Source: JBEKTW01 sp049515655
GTDB taxonomy: Bacteria; Bacteroidota; Ignavibacteria; UBA10030; SZUA-254
Reading direction: 5' to 3'
NCBI GenBank assembly: GCA_049515655.1
Contig: JBEKTW010000021.1
Coordinates: 5,437 to 69,436, forward strand
Length of the DNA: 64,000 nucleotides
Below are positions 1 to 8,960 of the stretch, in pieces. A model generated the notes under the pieces. That model had not been told where the DNA came from. It ran no database searches and was given only the letters and a program-made list of their open reading frames with translations. The position numbers and the translations under genes are program-made. The first letter of the stretch is position 1; each line of letters begins with the position of its first letter.

Positions 1-2
1 AA

Positions 3-872
3 ACGAGCGAATTACTTAAGAAAGTCCGCAAAATTGAGATCCGCACCAAAGGTCTGGTGAACCAGATCTTTTCGGGCGAGTACCACAGCGTCTTCAAAGG
101 ACGTGGGATGGCGTTCAGCGAAGTCCGCGAGTACCAGTTTGGGGACGACATCCGTATGATCGACTGGAACGTCTCCGCCCGGTTCAATCATCCCTATATC
201 AAAATCTTCGAGGAAGAGCGCGAACTCACCGTGATGCTGCTTGTGGACGTCAGCGGTTCGGGAGAATTCGGCACCGTTCATCAGCTCAAGAGGGACATCG
301 CGACGGAGCTGTGCGCCGTTCTCGCATTCTCCGCGCTCAAGAATAACGACAAAGTCGGCGTAATACTCTTCAGCGACGTCGTAGAGAAGTTCATTCCGCC
401 GAAGAAAGGTCGCACACACATCCTCCGTATTGTCAGGGAGCTGCTGGATTTTCAGCCCGTGCACCGTGAAACGAATATTACCGAAGGATTACGCTATCTC
501 ACAAGCGCCATCAAGAAAAGAAGCATCGTGTTCGTGATCTCGGATTTCCTCTCCGATGGGTACGATGATGCCCTGAAGATCGCGGCGAAGAAGCACGACC
601 TCATCGGGGTCCAGCTCTATGACCCCCGGGAAGCGGAACTTTCGCCCAGCGGACTCATGCGCGTGCTCGATGCCGAGAGCCGGGAAGCGATCTGGGTGGA
701 CACGAGTGACCGGATGGTACGCGACGGCTATTCGCGTTGGTGGAAACAGCAGCAGGAAGCGCGGCAAAAACTGTTCCGCCGTACCGGTGTCGATGCGATC
801 CATATTCGTATCGACCAGTCATACATTCAACCGCTTGTTTCATTCTTCCGTTTGCGCGAAAAGAGATGGTGA
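3..872 (+). CDS. DUF58 domain protein, 5' end cut by window edge
   Basis: The reading frame is open to the left edge, so the true start lies outside the window; the GTG at 57 is only an internal codon. The product is a DUF58 protein, a family that sits between MoxR-type AAA+ ATPases and Bat von Willebrand proteins. Two family marks are visible: the R-x-IDW segment (IRMIDWN, codons near 150-170) and a von Willebrand-like metal site DVSGS near nt 246-260. No membrane segment is seen, so it is probably cytoplasmic. It ends in a stop that overlaps the start of the next gene, which indicates translational coupling in the Bat operon. A moxR gene would be expected just upstream. The exact biochemical role of the family is not established. 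Confidence 0.9.
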   Translation, partial: TSELLKKVRKIEIRTKGLVNQIFSGEYHSVFKGRGMAFSEVREYQFGDDIRMIDWNVSARFNHPYIKIFEEERELTVMLLVDVSGSGEFGTVHQLKRDIATELCAVLAFSALKNNDKVGVILFSDVVEKFIPPKKGRTHILRIVRELLDFQPVHRETNITEGLRYLTSAIKKRSIVFVISDFLSDGYDDALKIAAKKHDLIGVQLYDPREAELSPSGLMRVLDAESREAIWVDTSDRMVRDGYSRWWKQQQEARQKLFRRTGVDAIHIRIDQSYIQPLVSFFRLREKRW

Positions 873-1888
873 AGAAAAAAAGATCGATGATGGAGGATGG
901 AGGATGGATTGACCACCTTTCTGGTCGGCGGGTACGGTGGTTGATCGTTGCACTGATGTTTTCTGTTGCGGATGGAAATCTTCACGGCCAGGAAATCCGG
1001 GCGACGGCGAAGGTCGATTCGAACAACATCTCCATCGGCGACTGGCTCAAGCTCCATCTCGAGGTTGAACATCCCGCGAACGTCTCGGTTGCCTGGCCTC
1101 AACTTGCCGATTCGCTTCAAGGATTCGAGGTCATTCAACGCAGCGAACACTCAACGCAGCAATCCGGACAGAACCTTCTCGAGTCTGCCGTTTTCACCAT
1201 CACGGCTTACGACTCGGGGACGTTCGTTGTGCCGCCGCTTCCGTTTCAGTATGTAGTCCAGGGAGACACGACAAAGAAGGTCGTGGAAACGTCTCCGATA
1301 CTTGTTACGGTCCACGGGATTCCCGTTGACACCACGAAGGACATCAGAGACATCAAGCCCCCGCTTTCTCCTTCAATCGCTTTTTCAGAGATTTTGCCGT
1401 ACTTGATTGCCGTGGTGGTTCTCGGGGGAATCGTGTGGTTACTCTATTATATTCATCAGAAACGAAAGAGGGGCGAAAGCCTTCTGCCCGAGGTGCCGGC
1501 GAGGCCCGCGGGCGAGGTCGCGCTGGAAGCGCTCCGGGCTCTGGAGGCGGAACGATTATGGCAGCGGGGGAAGATAAAAGAATATCACTCACAGCTCACG
1601 GATATCGTCCGGGTGTATATCGAGCGACGGTTCAACGTCATGGCGATGGAACTGACGAGCGATGAGATATTGTCGACCCGACAGATTGAGGATCTCGAAA
1701 GCGGAATGAGAGAGAAATTACGGGAGATCCTTTTCCGGGCCGACCTCGTGAAGTTTGCCAAGTTTCAGCCGCAGGCCGGGGAAAACGAATCCAGCATGGC
1801 CCTGGCGATTTCGTTTGTAGAGACCACCTGGCGCGCATTGGAGAGAGAGCCCTTGCTGCAGCAAACTCCCGCGGAGGTGGAAGTATGA
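866..1888 (+). CDS. BatD-like/DUF4381-like membrane protein of the Bat operon
   Basis: This is a membrane-anchored protein of about 340 residues. I place the start at ATG 866, which overlaps the stop of the DUF58 gene; ATG 890 is an alternative. A hydrophobic segment near residues 25-42 looks like a signal or anchor. It is followed by a periplasmic beta-rich region resembling the start of BatD (VDSNNISIGDWLKLHLEVE), then one strong transmembrane helix (ILPYLIAVVVLGGIVWLLYYI) and a charged cytoplasmic tail with a helical segment of the DUF4381 type (YHSQLTDIVRVYIERRF). It sits between DUF58 and BatA and overlaps BatA by 4 nt, so it probably belongs to the same membrane complex. The function is inferred from context only. 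Confidence 0.75.
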   Translation: MVKKKRSMMEDGGWIDHLSGRRVRWLIVALMFSVADGNLHGQEIRATAKVDSNNISIGDWLKLHLEVEHPANVSVAWPQLADSLQGFEVIQRSEHSTQQSGQNLLESAVFTITAYDSGTFVVPPLPFQYVVQGDTTKKVVETSPILVTVHGIPVDTTKDIRDIKPPLSPSIAFSEILPYLIAVVVLGGIVWLLYYIHQKRKRGESLLPEVPARPAGEVALEALRALEAERLWQRGKIKEYHSQLTDIVRVYIERRFNVMAMELTSDEILSTRQIEDLESGMREKLREILFRADLVKFAKFQPQAGENESSMALAISFVETTWRALEREPLLQQTPAEVEV

Positions 1889-2877
1889 TGGGCATTCAGT
1901 TCGCGAATCCTGAATATTTCCTGTTGCTCCTGCTTATTCCCGTCATGGTGTACTGGTACTGGAAGAGGAGCAAGCGGCAGATTGTGGAGTTACAGGTGCC
2001 GACGCTGACAGCCTTCCGCTTTTCACGCCGGACGTGGCGCCAGCGGTTCTGGCATGCGCTGTTCGCTCTCCGCGTGCTCGCCCTTGTTTTCTTGACGATT
2101 GCCCTGGCGCGGCCACAGTCGACCTCCCGCGGCGAAAGTGTGAGCACAGAGGGGATCGACATCGTTATCGCGGACGATATTTCGGAGAGTATGACGGCCG
2201 AAGACCTTCATCCCAACAGGATCGAGGCCGCCAAAAATGTCGCGTCTGAATTCATCGACGGCCGTCCGAACGATAGAATCGGTCTCGTGATCTTTTCCGG
2301 ACAGAGTTTCACGCAATGCCCGCTGACGCTTGACCACGCCGTTTTGAAAAATCTTCTCAAGGAAGTGAAAAACGGAATGATCGAAGACGGAACGGCAATC
2401 GGCATGGGTCTTGCGACGGCGGTAAGCCGCCTGAAGGACAGCAAGGGGATCAGCCGTGTCATTATTTTACTCACCGACGGTGTGAACAATCGCGGCTTCA
2501 TCGATCCGTTGACTGCGGCGGGGATCGCCCAGTCGTTTGGCGTCCGCGTGTACACCATCGGGGTCGGGACGAACGGCATGGCTCCCATAATTGTACGAAC
2601 GCCCTTTGGGCCGCAGCACCAAAACCTTCCTACCGAGCTCGATGAGCCGTTGCTCCAGAAAATCGCCGATGAGACCGGCGGCAAATATTTTCGCGCTACG
2701 GACGAACGCAAACTCAAGGCGATCTACGATGAAATTGACCGTCTTGAAAAAACGAAGATTGAAGTGACCGAATTCCGGCGTCATAGGGAGGAATTTTACA
2801 GCGCGGCGATGTTCGCGGGATTGTTTCTGCTGTTGGAAGTGTTCTTATCACAGACGTTATTTCGGAAGATTCCATGA
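1885..2877 (+). CDS. batA: BatA-type von Willebrand factor A membrane protein
   Basis: This is a 330-residue membrane protein with an N-terminal helix (about residues 10-26), a second helix (about 57-75), a VWA domain and a C-terminal helix (about 308-325). The MIDAS metal-binding residues are visible: D98-x-S100-x-S102, a Thr in EDGTAIGMG, and the Asp of ILLTDGVNN. Length and topology match BatA of the Bacteroides aerotolerance operon. It overlaps its upstream neighbour and the downstream VWA gene by 4 nt each (ATGA junctions). The family is linked to stress and aerotolerance, but its direct partner is not established, so the cellular role here is inference from the intact operon. Confidence 0.9.
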   Translation: MMGIQFANPEYFLLLLLIPVMVYWYWKRSKRQIVELQVPTLTAFRFSRRTWRQRFWHALFALRVLALVFLTIALARPQSTSRGESVSTEGIDIVIADDISESMTAEDLHPNRIEAAKNVASEFIDGRPNDRIGLVIFSGQSFTQCPLTLDHAVLKNLLKEVKNGMIEDGTAIGMGLATAVSRLKDSKGISRVIILLTDGVNNRGFIDPLTAAGIAQSFGVRVYTIGVGTNGMAPIIVRTPFGPQHQNLPTELDEPLLQKIADETGGKYFRATDERKLKAIYDEIDRLEKTKIEVTEFRRHREEFYSAAMFAGLFLLLEVFLSQTLFRKIP

Positions 2878-3944
2878 TCCGGTTTGCCCATTCGGAATAT
2901 CTTGTTACGCTCGCGGTGCTCCCCGCTCTCGCTGTCCTCTATTTCTGGGCGCGAGGTTTGCGCCGTCGAGCAATGGAACGATTTGGAAATCGTGAACTTC
3001 TCATGCAGCCTGTACCGACCGCAGGCCGGCACAAGGGGGCGATAAAATTCATTTTCGTTTTCACCGCGCTGGCGTTTCTTGTGCTGGGGATCGCGAACCC
3101 GCAGATCGGTACGAAGCTCGAGGAGGTCAAGCGGGAAGGCGTTGACCTCTTCATCGCACTCGACGTTTCCAACAGCATGAAGGCGGAGGACATCAAGCCG
3201 AACCGGCTGGAAGCCGCGAAGCGCGAAATCTCCCTGCTCCTCGATAAATTGCAGAATGACAGGATCGGCTTGGTTGTCTTTGCCGGCGACAGCTACCTCC
3301 AGCTCCCGCTGACGACGGATTACGGCGCCGCACGATTGTTCATCAGTACCATTGATGTCGATGTCGTTCCCGTTCCCGGAACCGCGATCGGTTCGGCGAT
3401 TAAGCTTGCGATGAAGTCGTTCGTGCAGGGGGAAAAGAAGCACAAAGCGCTCGTTATTATTACGGACGGCGAGAATCACGAGGACGACGCTATGGCTGCG
3501 GCGAAGGACGCAGCCGCGGAGGGAATCGTCGTTCATAGCATCGGCATGGGCCTCCCGGAAGGGGCACCGATCCCGATGTATCAAAATAACGTCCAGGTCG
3601 GTTTCATGAAGGATAACGAGGGAAACACGGTCATCACCAAACTGGATGAAGCCGCCTTGCAACAAATTGCCGAGGCCGGTGGGGGAAAGTTCGTTCGCGC
3701 CTCGAACCAGGTGAACGAGTTGGATGCCTTATTCAAAGAGATTCAGGGAATGGAAAAGAAAGAATTCGGTGCGAAGGTTTTTACCGAATACGAAGACCGT
3801 TTTCAATATGTCCTGACGGTTGTGCTCATCCTGCTCGTTGGAGAATTCTTCATTTCTGAACGAAAGAACCGGTGGTTCGAAAAAATGAAATCGATTGTCG
3901 TAAAACCATTCACTATTCGTCAGGAACCTCCGGCGGAGTCATGA
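2874..3944 (+). CDS. batB: BatB-type von Willebrand factor A membrane protein
   Basis: This is the second VWA protein of the operon, with 356 residues. Two N-terminal membrane helices (about 8-25 and 58-75) precede a VWA domain with MIDAS motif DVSNS at 97-101, Thr in PGTAIGSA and Asp in ITDGENHED. A final helix lies near residue 325-342 (YVLTVVLILLVGEFFI). It resembles its neighbour BatA in layout, which is usual for the batA/batB tandem pair. The stop overlaps the ATG of the next TPR gene, so the genes are translationally coupled. The product is inferred to form a membrane complex with BatA and the TPR proteins. Confidence 0.9.
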   Translation: MIRFAHSEYLVTLAVLPALAVLYFWARGLRRRAMERFGNRELLMQPVPTAGRHKGAIKFIFVFTALAFLVLGIANPQIGTKLEEVKREGVDLFIALDVSNSMKAEDIKPNRLEAAKREISLLLDKLQNDRIGLVVFAGDSYLQLPLTTDYGAARLFISTIDVDVVPVPGTAIGSAIKLAMKSFVQGEKKHKALVIITDGENHEDDAMAAAKDAAAEGIVVHSIGMGLPEGAPIPMYQNNVQVGFMKDNEGNTVITKLDEAALQQIAEAGGGKFVRASNQVNELDALFKEIQGMEKKEFGAKVFTEYEDRFQYVLTVVLILLVGEFFISERKNRWFEKMKSIVVKPFTIRQEPPAES

Positions 3945-4636
3945 AGAACATCACCATAGTATTCCCGCTGGCGCTTACGTTCGCCTGGAGCTTGAGCCTT
4001 CAAGCGCAGTCGGACCGTTCCCTCATCCGCGAAGGAAACCGTTCCTACAAGGACAGCAAATTCTCCGACGCGGAGGTGAATTATCGCAAAGCGCTCGAAA
4101 AGAACAAGGAGTCGCACGAAGGCGTCTACAATCTCGGCGATGCGCTCTATAAACAGGATCGATTCGGCGAAGCGGCGGAGCAGTACCGCGGTGCATCGGC
4201 GAAGAACACCGACAGCGATGCGAAGGCACATGCGCTCTACAACCTCGGGAACGCGCTGCTGAAGGGAAAGCAGCTGCAGGAAAGCATCAACGCGTATAAA
4301 GAATCTCTGAAGCTGGAGCCCAGCGATGGGGATACAAAGTATAATCTTGAATATGCACGGGCGCTGTTGAAACAGCAACAGCAGAATCAGCAGAAAAACA
4401 AGGACCAGAAGAAAGACGATAAACAAAAGCAAGATCAGCAGAAACAGGACCAACAGAAACAGGACCAACAGAAGCAGCAGCAGGACCAGCAGAAACAGGC
4501 ACAACAAAAAAAGCAGCAGATATCAAAGCAAGATGCGGAACGTATTCTTGAAGCGTTGAAGAACGACGAGAAGGATGTCGAAAAGAAACTGCATAAAAAA
4601 GTCCCGGCACGGATCAGAGTGGAAAAGGACTGGTAG
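3941..4636 (+). CDS. batC: BatC-like periplasmic TPR protein
   Basis: This is a 231-residue exported protein. I chose ATG 3941, which overlaps the batB stop and begins a clear signal peptide (MKNITIVFPLALTFAWSL, ending near LQAQS); a longer frame open upstream would bury this. About three TPR repeats follow (YKDSKFSDAEVNYRKALE; YNLGDALYKQ; YNLGNALLKGKQLQES). Next comes a 50-residue tract almost entirely of Gln, Lys and Asp (about 145-195), probably disordered. The C-terminus is charged. BatC-type proteins have this TPR plus low-complexity layout. It is the last gene before a 320-nt repeat-rich gap, so the downstream batD may need its own promoter. Confidence 0.85.
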   Translation: MKNITIVFPLALTFAWSLSLQAQSDRSLIREGNRSYKDSKFSDAEVNYRKALEKNKESHEGVYNLGDALYKQDRFGEAAEQYRGASAKNTDSDAKAHALYNLGNALLKGKQLQESINAYKESLKLEPSDGDTKYNLEYARALLKQQQQNQQKNKDQKKDDKQKQDQQKQDQQKQDQQKQQQDQQKQAQQKKQQISKQDAERILEALKNDEKDVEKKLHKKVPARIRVEKDW

Positions 4637-4956
4637 GGGAGTCAGATCGGGGAAACGGAGAAAGGGTGAAACGGGGAGAAGGTGATAGGAGATAGGACGT
4701 AGGTGATGGTTTGAGATAATGAGTAGTTAAGATTATGAAAAGCAAGAAGCGAAAAGCCGGAAGCCAACAGCTAATGGCCAAAAGCTAAAAGCTAGAAGCA
4801 GTAAGCAAGATGCACGAAGAGAAAAAGAAGTAGTTGAGATTATGAGATTTTGAGACGAAGAACGAATGACCAGGAACCAATGACTAATGACCAATGAGTA
4901 ATGACCAATTACTAATGACCAAGAACAAAGAACGAAGTACCAGGAACTAACAACCA
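4637..4956. repeat. Degenerate low-complexity intergenic repeats
   Basis: No gene is supported here. The stretch is built from two blurred repeat families on one strand: AAAGCTA/GAAGC-type words (about 4738-4810) and an AATGACCAATGACTA-type array (about 4865-4956). The apparent minus-strand reading frame across it only reflects the repeats. The array runs straight up to the batD start codon. Similar wandering low-complexity arrays recur at 25785-25930 and 37511-37790. Confidence 0.75.
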
Positions 4957-6807
4957 ATGACCTTACACCCGCCTACATCCTACGCACGTATACTACCGGT
5001 GCTCTGGATTCTCGCACTCGTACTGTCCGGGGTTACAACCGTGACGGCACAAGATGTCTCGTTCTCGGCGTCCGTCGACAGGACCCAGCTGGCTGTGGGA
5101 GAACAGCTGGAGATTACGTTCGCGCTGAATGGTTCCAGCGGCGGCAGGAACTTTCACCCGCCGGTATTTAACGATTTAACCGTTCTCTCGGGTCCAAACC
5201 AGTCGACAAGCATGCAATTCATCAACGGCTCGATGTCCGCGTCCGTTACGTACAGCTATGTTCTCCAGCCCCTGCGTGATGGAAAATTCACGATCGGTGC
5301 GGCGTCGATCGAGGCCGGCGGGAAACAGCTTCAATCACAACCGATCGCGATTACGGTGACGAAAGGCTCCCCCCAACCGAAGCAGCAAGCGCAACAGTCG
5401 CAGCAGACGGATATCGACCGGCAAATAGGCGACAATCTTTTCCTCAAGGTGACCGTCGACAGGTCGCGTGTCTACCAGGGCGAGCAAATTACTGCAACGT
5501 ACAAGATTTACACTCGCGTCAACATATCCAATTACACCGTTGACAAAGTTCCGGGACTGACCGGTTTCTGGAGTGAAGACCTTGATATTCCCAAACAGAT
5601 TCAGTTGACAAATGAGACAGTCGGGGGCAAGCAGTACCGTGTCGGTATCCTGAAGAAAGTCGCGCTCTTCCCGCAGCGCAGCGGAACGCTCGAGCTCGAC
5701 CCGATGGAAGTCGAGTGCGTCGTGCAGGTTCAGACGCGAAGTCGCTCAAACAACTTGTTCGACCAATTCTTCAACGACCCGTTCTTCGGCAATGTTACCA
5801 ACGTCAACCATAAGGTCCGCAGCGAGCCGCTCAAGGTTGCCGTTCTGCCGCTGCCGGCCGAGAACATTTCGCCGGGTTTCAGCGGTGCGGTGGGGTCGTA
5901 TTCAATGGAGGCATGGCTCGACAAACATCAAACCAAAACGAACGAAGCTGCCACGCTCAAGGTGAAGATCACCGGCAACGGCAATCTGAAACTCATCGAA
6001 CCGCCGGCGATTAGCGTTCCACCGGACTTTGACCGGTATGACCCCAAGATATCGGATAACATTACCAATCAGGGAGACCTCATTTCCGGCAGTCGCACAT
6101 TTGAATATCTGCTTATCCCGCGGCACCCGGGAGAACAGAAGATCCCCTCGTTCCCGTTTACTTTCTTTGACGCGGCGAAGAAATCCTACGTCACATTGCG
6201 AAGTCCGGAATTCGGGTTGAGCGTGGAACAGGGGTCGGAACTTCTCTCTGCGTCGGCTGCAGGAATCAGTAAAGAAGATGTGAAATTGCTGGGTGAAGAT
6301 ATTCGGTTCATCAAAAGTGAAAACGCATCTCTTCGCCGGAAAGGGGAACAACTGGTCGGCTCTCTGGCATTCTATATGTTATCAGTCAGCCCTATTGTTG
6401 CCTTCATCGGATTTGTCCTGTATGCCCGGCGGCGTGAAAAGGTTCTGGGAGACGTCCGGACGCTGCGGAACCGCAGGGCGAGGAAGGTTGCACAGCGTCG
6501 CCTGGCAGAGGCAAAGAAGTTTCTCGCGGGAAAAAAGAGGGAGGAATTCTATACAGAAGTATCCCGTGCGTTGTGGGGATTCGTCGGCGACAAGCTTGGG
6601 CTGCCGCTTGCCGAAGTATCGCTCGACGTCGTGCGCACAACCCTTGAGACCCGTGGAGTTTTCCCCGAAGTCATCGAAAAATTTTCCACGACGATCGAAC
6701 AGTGCGAATTCGCGCGGTTTGCTCCATCCTCCGATTCAACGCAGATGGATAGCGTCTACAATGAGTCCGTCGTTCTTATCGCGACAATCGAGGAACAAAT
6801 CAAATGA
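4957..6807 (+). CDS. batD: BatD oxygen-tolerance membrane protein
   Basis: The 616-residue product has a signal peptide (about 1-31, ending at VTAQ) and an extracytoplasmic beta-rich region of the BatD family. The VSFSASVDRTQLAVGEQLE opening and the later LFLKVTVDRSRVYQGEQ repeat of the same motif are characteristic. One membrane helix lies near 470-490 (FYMLSVSPIVAFIGFVLY), and a basic cytoplasmic tail follows. The layout and length fit BatD. The start is the only ATG that precedes the signal peptide. It overlaps batE by 4 nt. A BatD-like N-terminus is also seen in the gene at 866, so the operon carries two related anchors. Confidence 0.88.
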   Translation: MTLHPPTSYARILPVLWILALVLSGVTTVTAQDVSFSASVDRTQLAVGEQLEITFALNGSSGGRNFHPPVFNDLTVLSGPNQSTSMQFINGSMSASVTYSYVLQPLRDGKFTIGAASIEAGGKQLQSQPIAITVTKGSPQPKQQAQQSQQTDIDRQIGDNLFLKVTVDRSRVYQGEQITATYKIYTRVNISNYTVDKVPGLTGFWSEDLDIPKQIQLTNETVGGKQYRVGILKKVALFPQRSGTLELDPMEVECVVQVQTRSRSNNLFDQFFNDPFFGNVTNVNHKVRSEPLKVAVLPLPAENISPGFSGAVGSYSMEAWLDKHQTKTNEAATLKVKITGNGNLKLIEPPAISVPPDFDRYDPKISDNITNQGDLISGSRTFEYLLIPRHPGEQKIPSFPFTFFDAAKKSYVTLRSPEFGLSVEQGSELLSASAAGISKEDVKLLGEDIRFIKSENASLRRKGEQLVGSLAFYMLSVSPIVAFIGFVLYARRREKVLGDVRTLRNRRARKVAQRRLAEAKKFLAGKKREEFYTEVSRALWGFVGDKLGLPLAEVSLDVVRTTLETRGVFPEVIEKFSTTIEQCEFARFAPSSDSTQMDSVYNESVVLIATIEEQIK

Positions 6808-7559
6808 GAACGCGCGTCCTTCTCTTCCTCGTCGTACTGCTTGTACAGAGTTCTTTTGCCGATGAAGCCGCGCTTCAGCTCGAACAGGCGAACCAATTGT
6901 ACCGCGGCGGTGATTTTCAGAACGCGGCGGTTATGTACGAACAGATCGCGAAGAATGGATACGAAGGCGCGTCCCTCTATTACAATCTTGGTAATGCTTA
7001 CTTCAAACTTCATAATATTCCGGCGGCGATTCTGAACTATGAGCGCGCGAAACGCCTCGCTCCGCGGGATGAGGATATTTCCTATAATCTTCGCCTGTGC
7101 AACCTCCGGGTTGTCGACAAGATTGAAGCGATTCCGTCACTCTTCTTTGTGGAATGGTGGCACAACCTCTTGAATCTGATGTCTTCCGAGAACTGGGGAA
7201 TTCTCGGTATCGCCATGCTCTGGTGTACGGTCATCGGCAGTGCGGTTTTCATGATTTCACGGTCTCTTCTCCTTCGCCGCAGTATGTTTCCCCTTGCGGT
7301 TGTTTGCCTGATCGCCGCCCTGTTTTCGTTTGTGGGCATGGTGCAGCGTTCGCACATCGAGCAAAGCGATCAACAAGCCATCGTATTCTCCCAGACAGTA
7401 TCGGTAAAGAGTGCTCCCGATGTTCAAAGCACGGATTTGTTTGTCTTGCACGAAGGGGTGAAGGTCGACGTGATGGACAACGTTTCGAGCTGGCGGAAGA
7501 TCCGGCTTGCCGACGGCAAAATCGGGTGGATCCCCGCCGATGCTCTCCAGACAATCTGA
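6804..7559 (+). CDS. batE: BatE-like TPR and SH3-type membrane protein
   Basis: The 251-residue product has a signal peptide (RVLLFLVVLLVQSSFAD), two or three TPR repeats (about 20-95), two transmembrane helices (about 130-150 and 160-180) and a C-terminal bacterial SH3-like domain (VSVKSAPDVQSTDLFVLHEG...WRKIRLADGKIGWIPADAL). This TPR-TM-SH3 order is typical of BatE, the last gene of Bat operons. Its ATG overlaps the batD stop. A GC-rich hairpin lies about 57 nt beyond the stop. The SH3 part probably faces the periplasm and may bind cell-wall material, which is inference. Confidence 0.85.
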   Translation: MRTRVLLFLVVLLVQSSFADEAALQLEQANQLYRGGDFQNAAVMYEQIAKNGYEGASLYYNLGNAYFKLHNIPAAILNYERAKRLAPRDEDISYNLRLCNLRVVDKIEAIPSLFFVEWWHNLLNLMSSENWGILGIAMLWCTVIGSAVFMISRSLLLRRSMFPLAVVCLIAALFSFVGMVQRSHIEQSDQQAIVFSQTVSVKSAPDVQSTDLFVLHEGVKVDVMDNVSSWRKIRLADGKIGWIPADALQTI

Positions 7560-7615
7560 ATTCTAGATGGCGCATCATTCTCATCGTTCAGAGCTATACC
7601 CACCCCACCTTCCGT

Positions 7616-7636
7616 CCTCCCCTTGGTAAGGGGAGG
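7616..7636. terminator. Possible terminator hairpin after the Bat operon
   Basis: CCTCCCCTT and AAGGGGAGG form a perfect 9-bp stem with a 3-nt loop, 57 nt after the batE stop. There is no clear T-run, so it may be a dispersed hairpin repeat rather than an intrinsic terminator. Confidence 0.45.
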
Positions 7637-7663
7637 CAACTTCTCCCCCTTTGGAGTGAACCC

Positions 7664-8551
7664 CTAAATTGAGACAGTTTTTGCCAGAGTTAAGGTGGAC
7701 GGTTTTTGAGTTAAATAACAAGCTTCAAATTCAACCGGCGGGACATAGCCGAGAGCTGAATGGAGCCGTTTGTGATTGTAAACAGCATCGATAAAATGAC
7801 CGATATTACATTGGGCATCATAGAACGATTCGTATTCGTTCAGATAGACTTCTTCTGCTTTCAGTGTTTTCAAAAATGACTCAGCTTTTGCATTGTCGTA
7901 GGGGTTTCCCTTACGGCTCATGCTGATGATAATGTTCTTTGACTTGAGAAGATTCACATAGTCATCGGACGCATACTGTACCCCTTGGTCCGAGTGATGC
8001 ACTAAGCCCGGAGCTATTGTGCGACACTCAAGGGCCATGTGGAGCGCTGTGAGACTTAGCGCCGTGTCAATGTGATCACTGAGCGCCCAACCGATCGCCC
8101 GTCGGCTGAAAGCATCAAGAATGATTGCAAGATACGCAAAGCCTTGCAAAAGCCGGACGTAGGTAATATCAGCAACCCAGAGTTGATTCGGAACTGTTAG
8201 CACCATCGCCTGGGCGAGATTGGGATAGATTCTATAGCGATGCCGTGAGTCGGTCGTACGGACGAACCGCCGCCTGGGTCGACACAGTAGCTTTTCCCTG
8301 TGCATTAAGGCCAAAACGCGCTTATGATTTGCTGGATATCCCTCACGAGTAAGAGCTCTTGTGACTCGTCGATATCCATAGCCGTGGTACTGCTCGCAGA
8401 TGTGCCTCATCGGCTCCAAGATGGGATCGGATTCCACTTTTTGATTGTCCGACTCCAGGAACCGGTAATATCCACAACGGGGCACACGGGCAACAGAACA
8501 TAGTCGTTGCACAGGAAACGTAACCGATTGTTGTTGAATCACCCGGTACAT
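7664..8551 (-). CDS. IS3-family transposase OrfB (DDE integrase)
   Basis: This is a 295-residue transposase of the rve integrase fold. The HTH_21-like N-terminal part (YHGYGYRRVTRALTREGY) is followed by the catalytic DDE set: Asp in WVADITYV, Asp in VHHSDQGVQYAS, and Glu in NAKAESFLKTLKAEE. The start ATG shares a base with the orfA stop (TAATG), which suggests coupling by reinitiation rather than the -1 frameshift used by many IS3 elements. The stop lies 12 nt inside the left end. The gene looks intact, so the element could be active. Confidence 0.95.
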   Translation of the reverse strand: MYRVIQQQSVTFPVQRLCSVARVPRCGYYRFLESDNQKVESDPILEPMRHICEQYHGYGYRRVTRALTREGYPANHKRVLALMHREKLLCRPRRRFVRTTDSRHRYRIYPNLAQAMVLTVPNQLWVADITYVRLLQGFAYLAIILDAFSRRAIGWALSDHIDTALSLTALHMALECRTIAPGLVHHSDQGVQYASDDYVNLLKSKNIIISMSRKGNPYDNAKAESFLKTLKAEEVYLNEYESFYDAQCNIGHFIDAVYNHKRLHSALGYVPPVEFEACYLTQKPSTLTLAKTVSI

Positions 8552-8892
8552 TACGCTTTGGTATCCTTGGGTGGATTCTTCACCAAAATGCTCTTGGCAT
8601 GCTGCAAGGCTTTTTTTAAAAAATCGTTCTCGATCGTTAGGCGTCCGATCATTCGCTCTAACTCTGCAACCCGTTGGTCGGGCGTCTGTGAAGGGTCGGT
8701 TTCACTGGCCGTACCTCGGAACGCTCCTTGTGGATTATTTTGATACTCCTGACGCCACTTGTACACAAGGTTAGCGTGGATGTCGTACTGCCGGGTGAGC
8801 TCAGCGACGGAAACACCAGACTCATACGCCTGGACGATCTTGAGCTTAAATTCACGGGTAAATCTCTTGCGTGTAATCGACATATGGAACAT
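8551..8892 (-). CDS. IS3-family transposase OrfA (HTH protein)
   Basis: The 113-residue protein has a helix-turn-helix of the HTH_8/IS911 type (RFTREFKLKIVQAYESGVSV, LVYKWRQEY) followed by a leucine-zipper-like coiled coil (ELERMIGRLTIENDFLKKAL). This is the DNA-binding partner of OrfB within the same element. The end overlaps the orfB start by one base. A GGAG-like site (AAAAGGAGATG on the minus strand) lies just before the ATG. Confidence 0.93.
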   Translation of the reverse strand: MFHMSITRKRFTREFKLKIVQAYESGVSVAELTRQYDIHANLVYKWRQEYQNNPQGAFRGTASETDPSQTPDQRVAELERMIGRLTIENDFLKKALQHAKSILVKNPPKDTKA

Positions 8893-8960
8893 CTCCTTTT
8901 GGGATACGTTCCACCTTAATACTCAAATATTCTGTCTCATGCAAGGGGTGCAGTCCACTT

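Larger units (their letters stand above)
7652..8957 (-). mobile_element. IS3-family insertion sequence (about 1.3 kb)
   Basis: A complete insertion sequence. The left end begins TGGAGTGAACCCCT and the right end, read inward on the other strand, begins TGGACTGCACCCCT. The two ends stay similar at the same spacing for about 48 nt, sharing TGAGACAG and TTAAGGTGGA blocks. A 3-bp direct repeat CTT lies at 7649-7651 and 8958-8960, matching the short target duplications of IS3-family elements. It carries two genes, orfA and orfB, both intact. Removing the element and one CTT rebuilds a perfect hairpin, so the insertion is probably recent. Confidence 0.9.

Noticed and set aside
2796..3665. 289-codon minus-strand frame opposite batB
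   Set aside because: It is a shadow of the GC-rich batB gene; the plus strand has a clear VWA protein with family motifs.
4733..4957. Minus-strand frame of 74 codons with SLVIGHYSLVIS-type repeats
   Set aside because: It is only the translation of the low-complexity array; no start site or family supports a gene.
8540..8560. Frameshift fusion of IS OrfA and OrfB
   Set aside because: The genes meet at TAATG with no overlap long enough or slippery run for a -1 shift; reinitiation fits better.
7670..8939. Shorter IS boundaries at TGAGACAG/CTGTCTCA
   Set aside because: No target duplication fits there and the orfB stop would fall outside; similarity of the ends continues outward to TGGAG/CTCCA-type tips with a CTT duplication.
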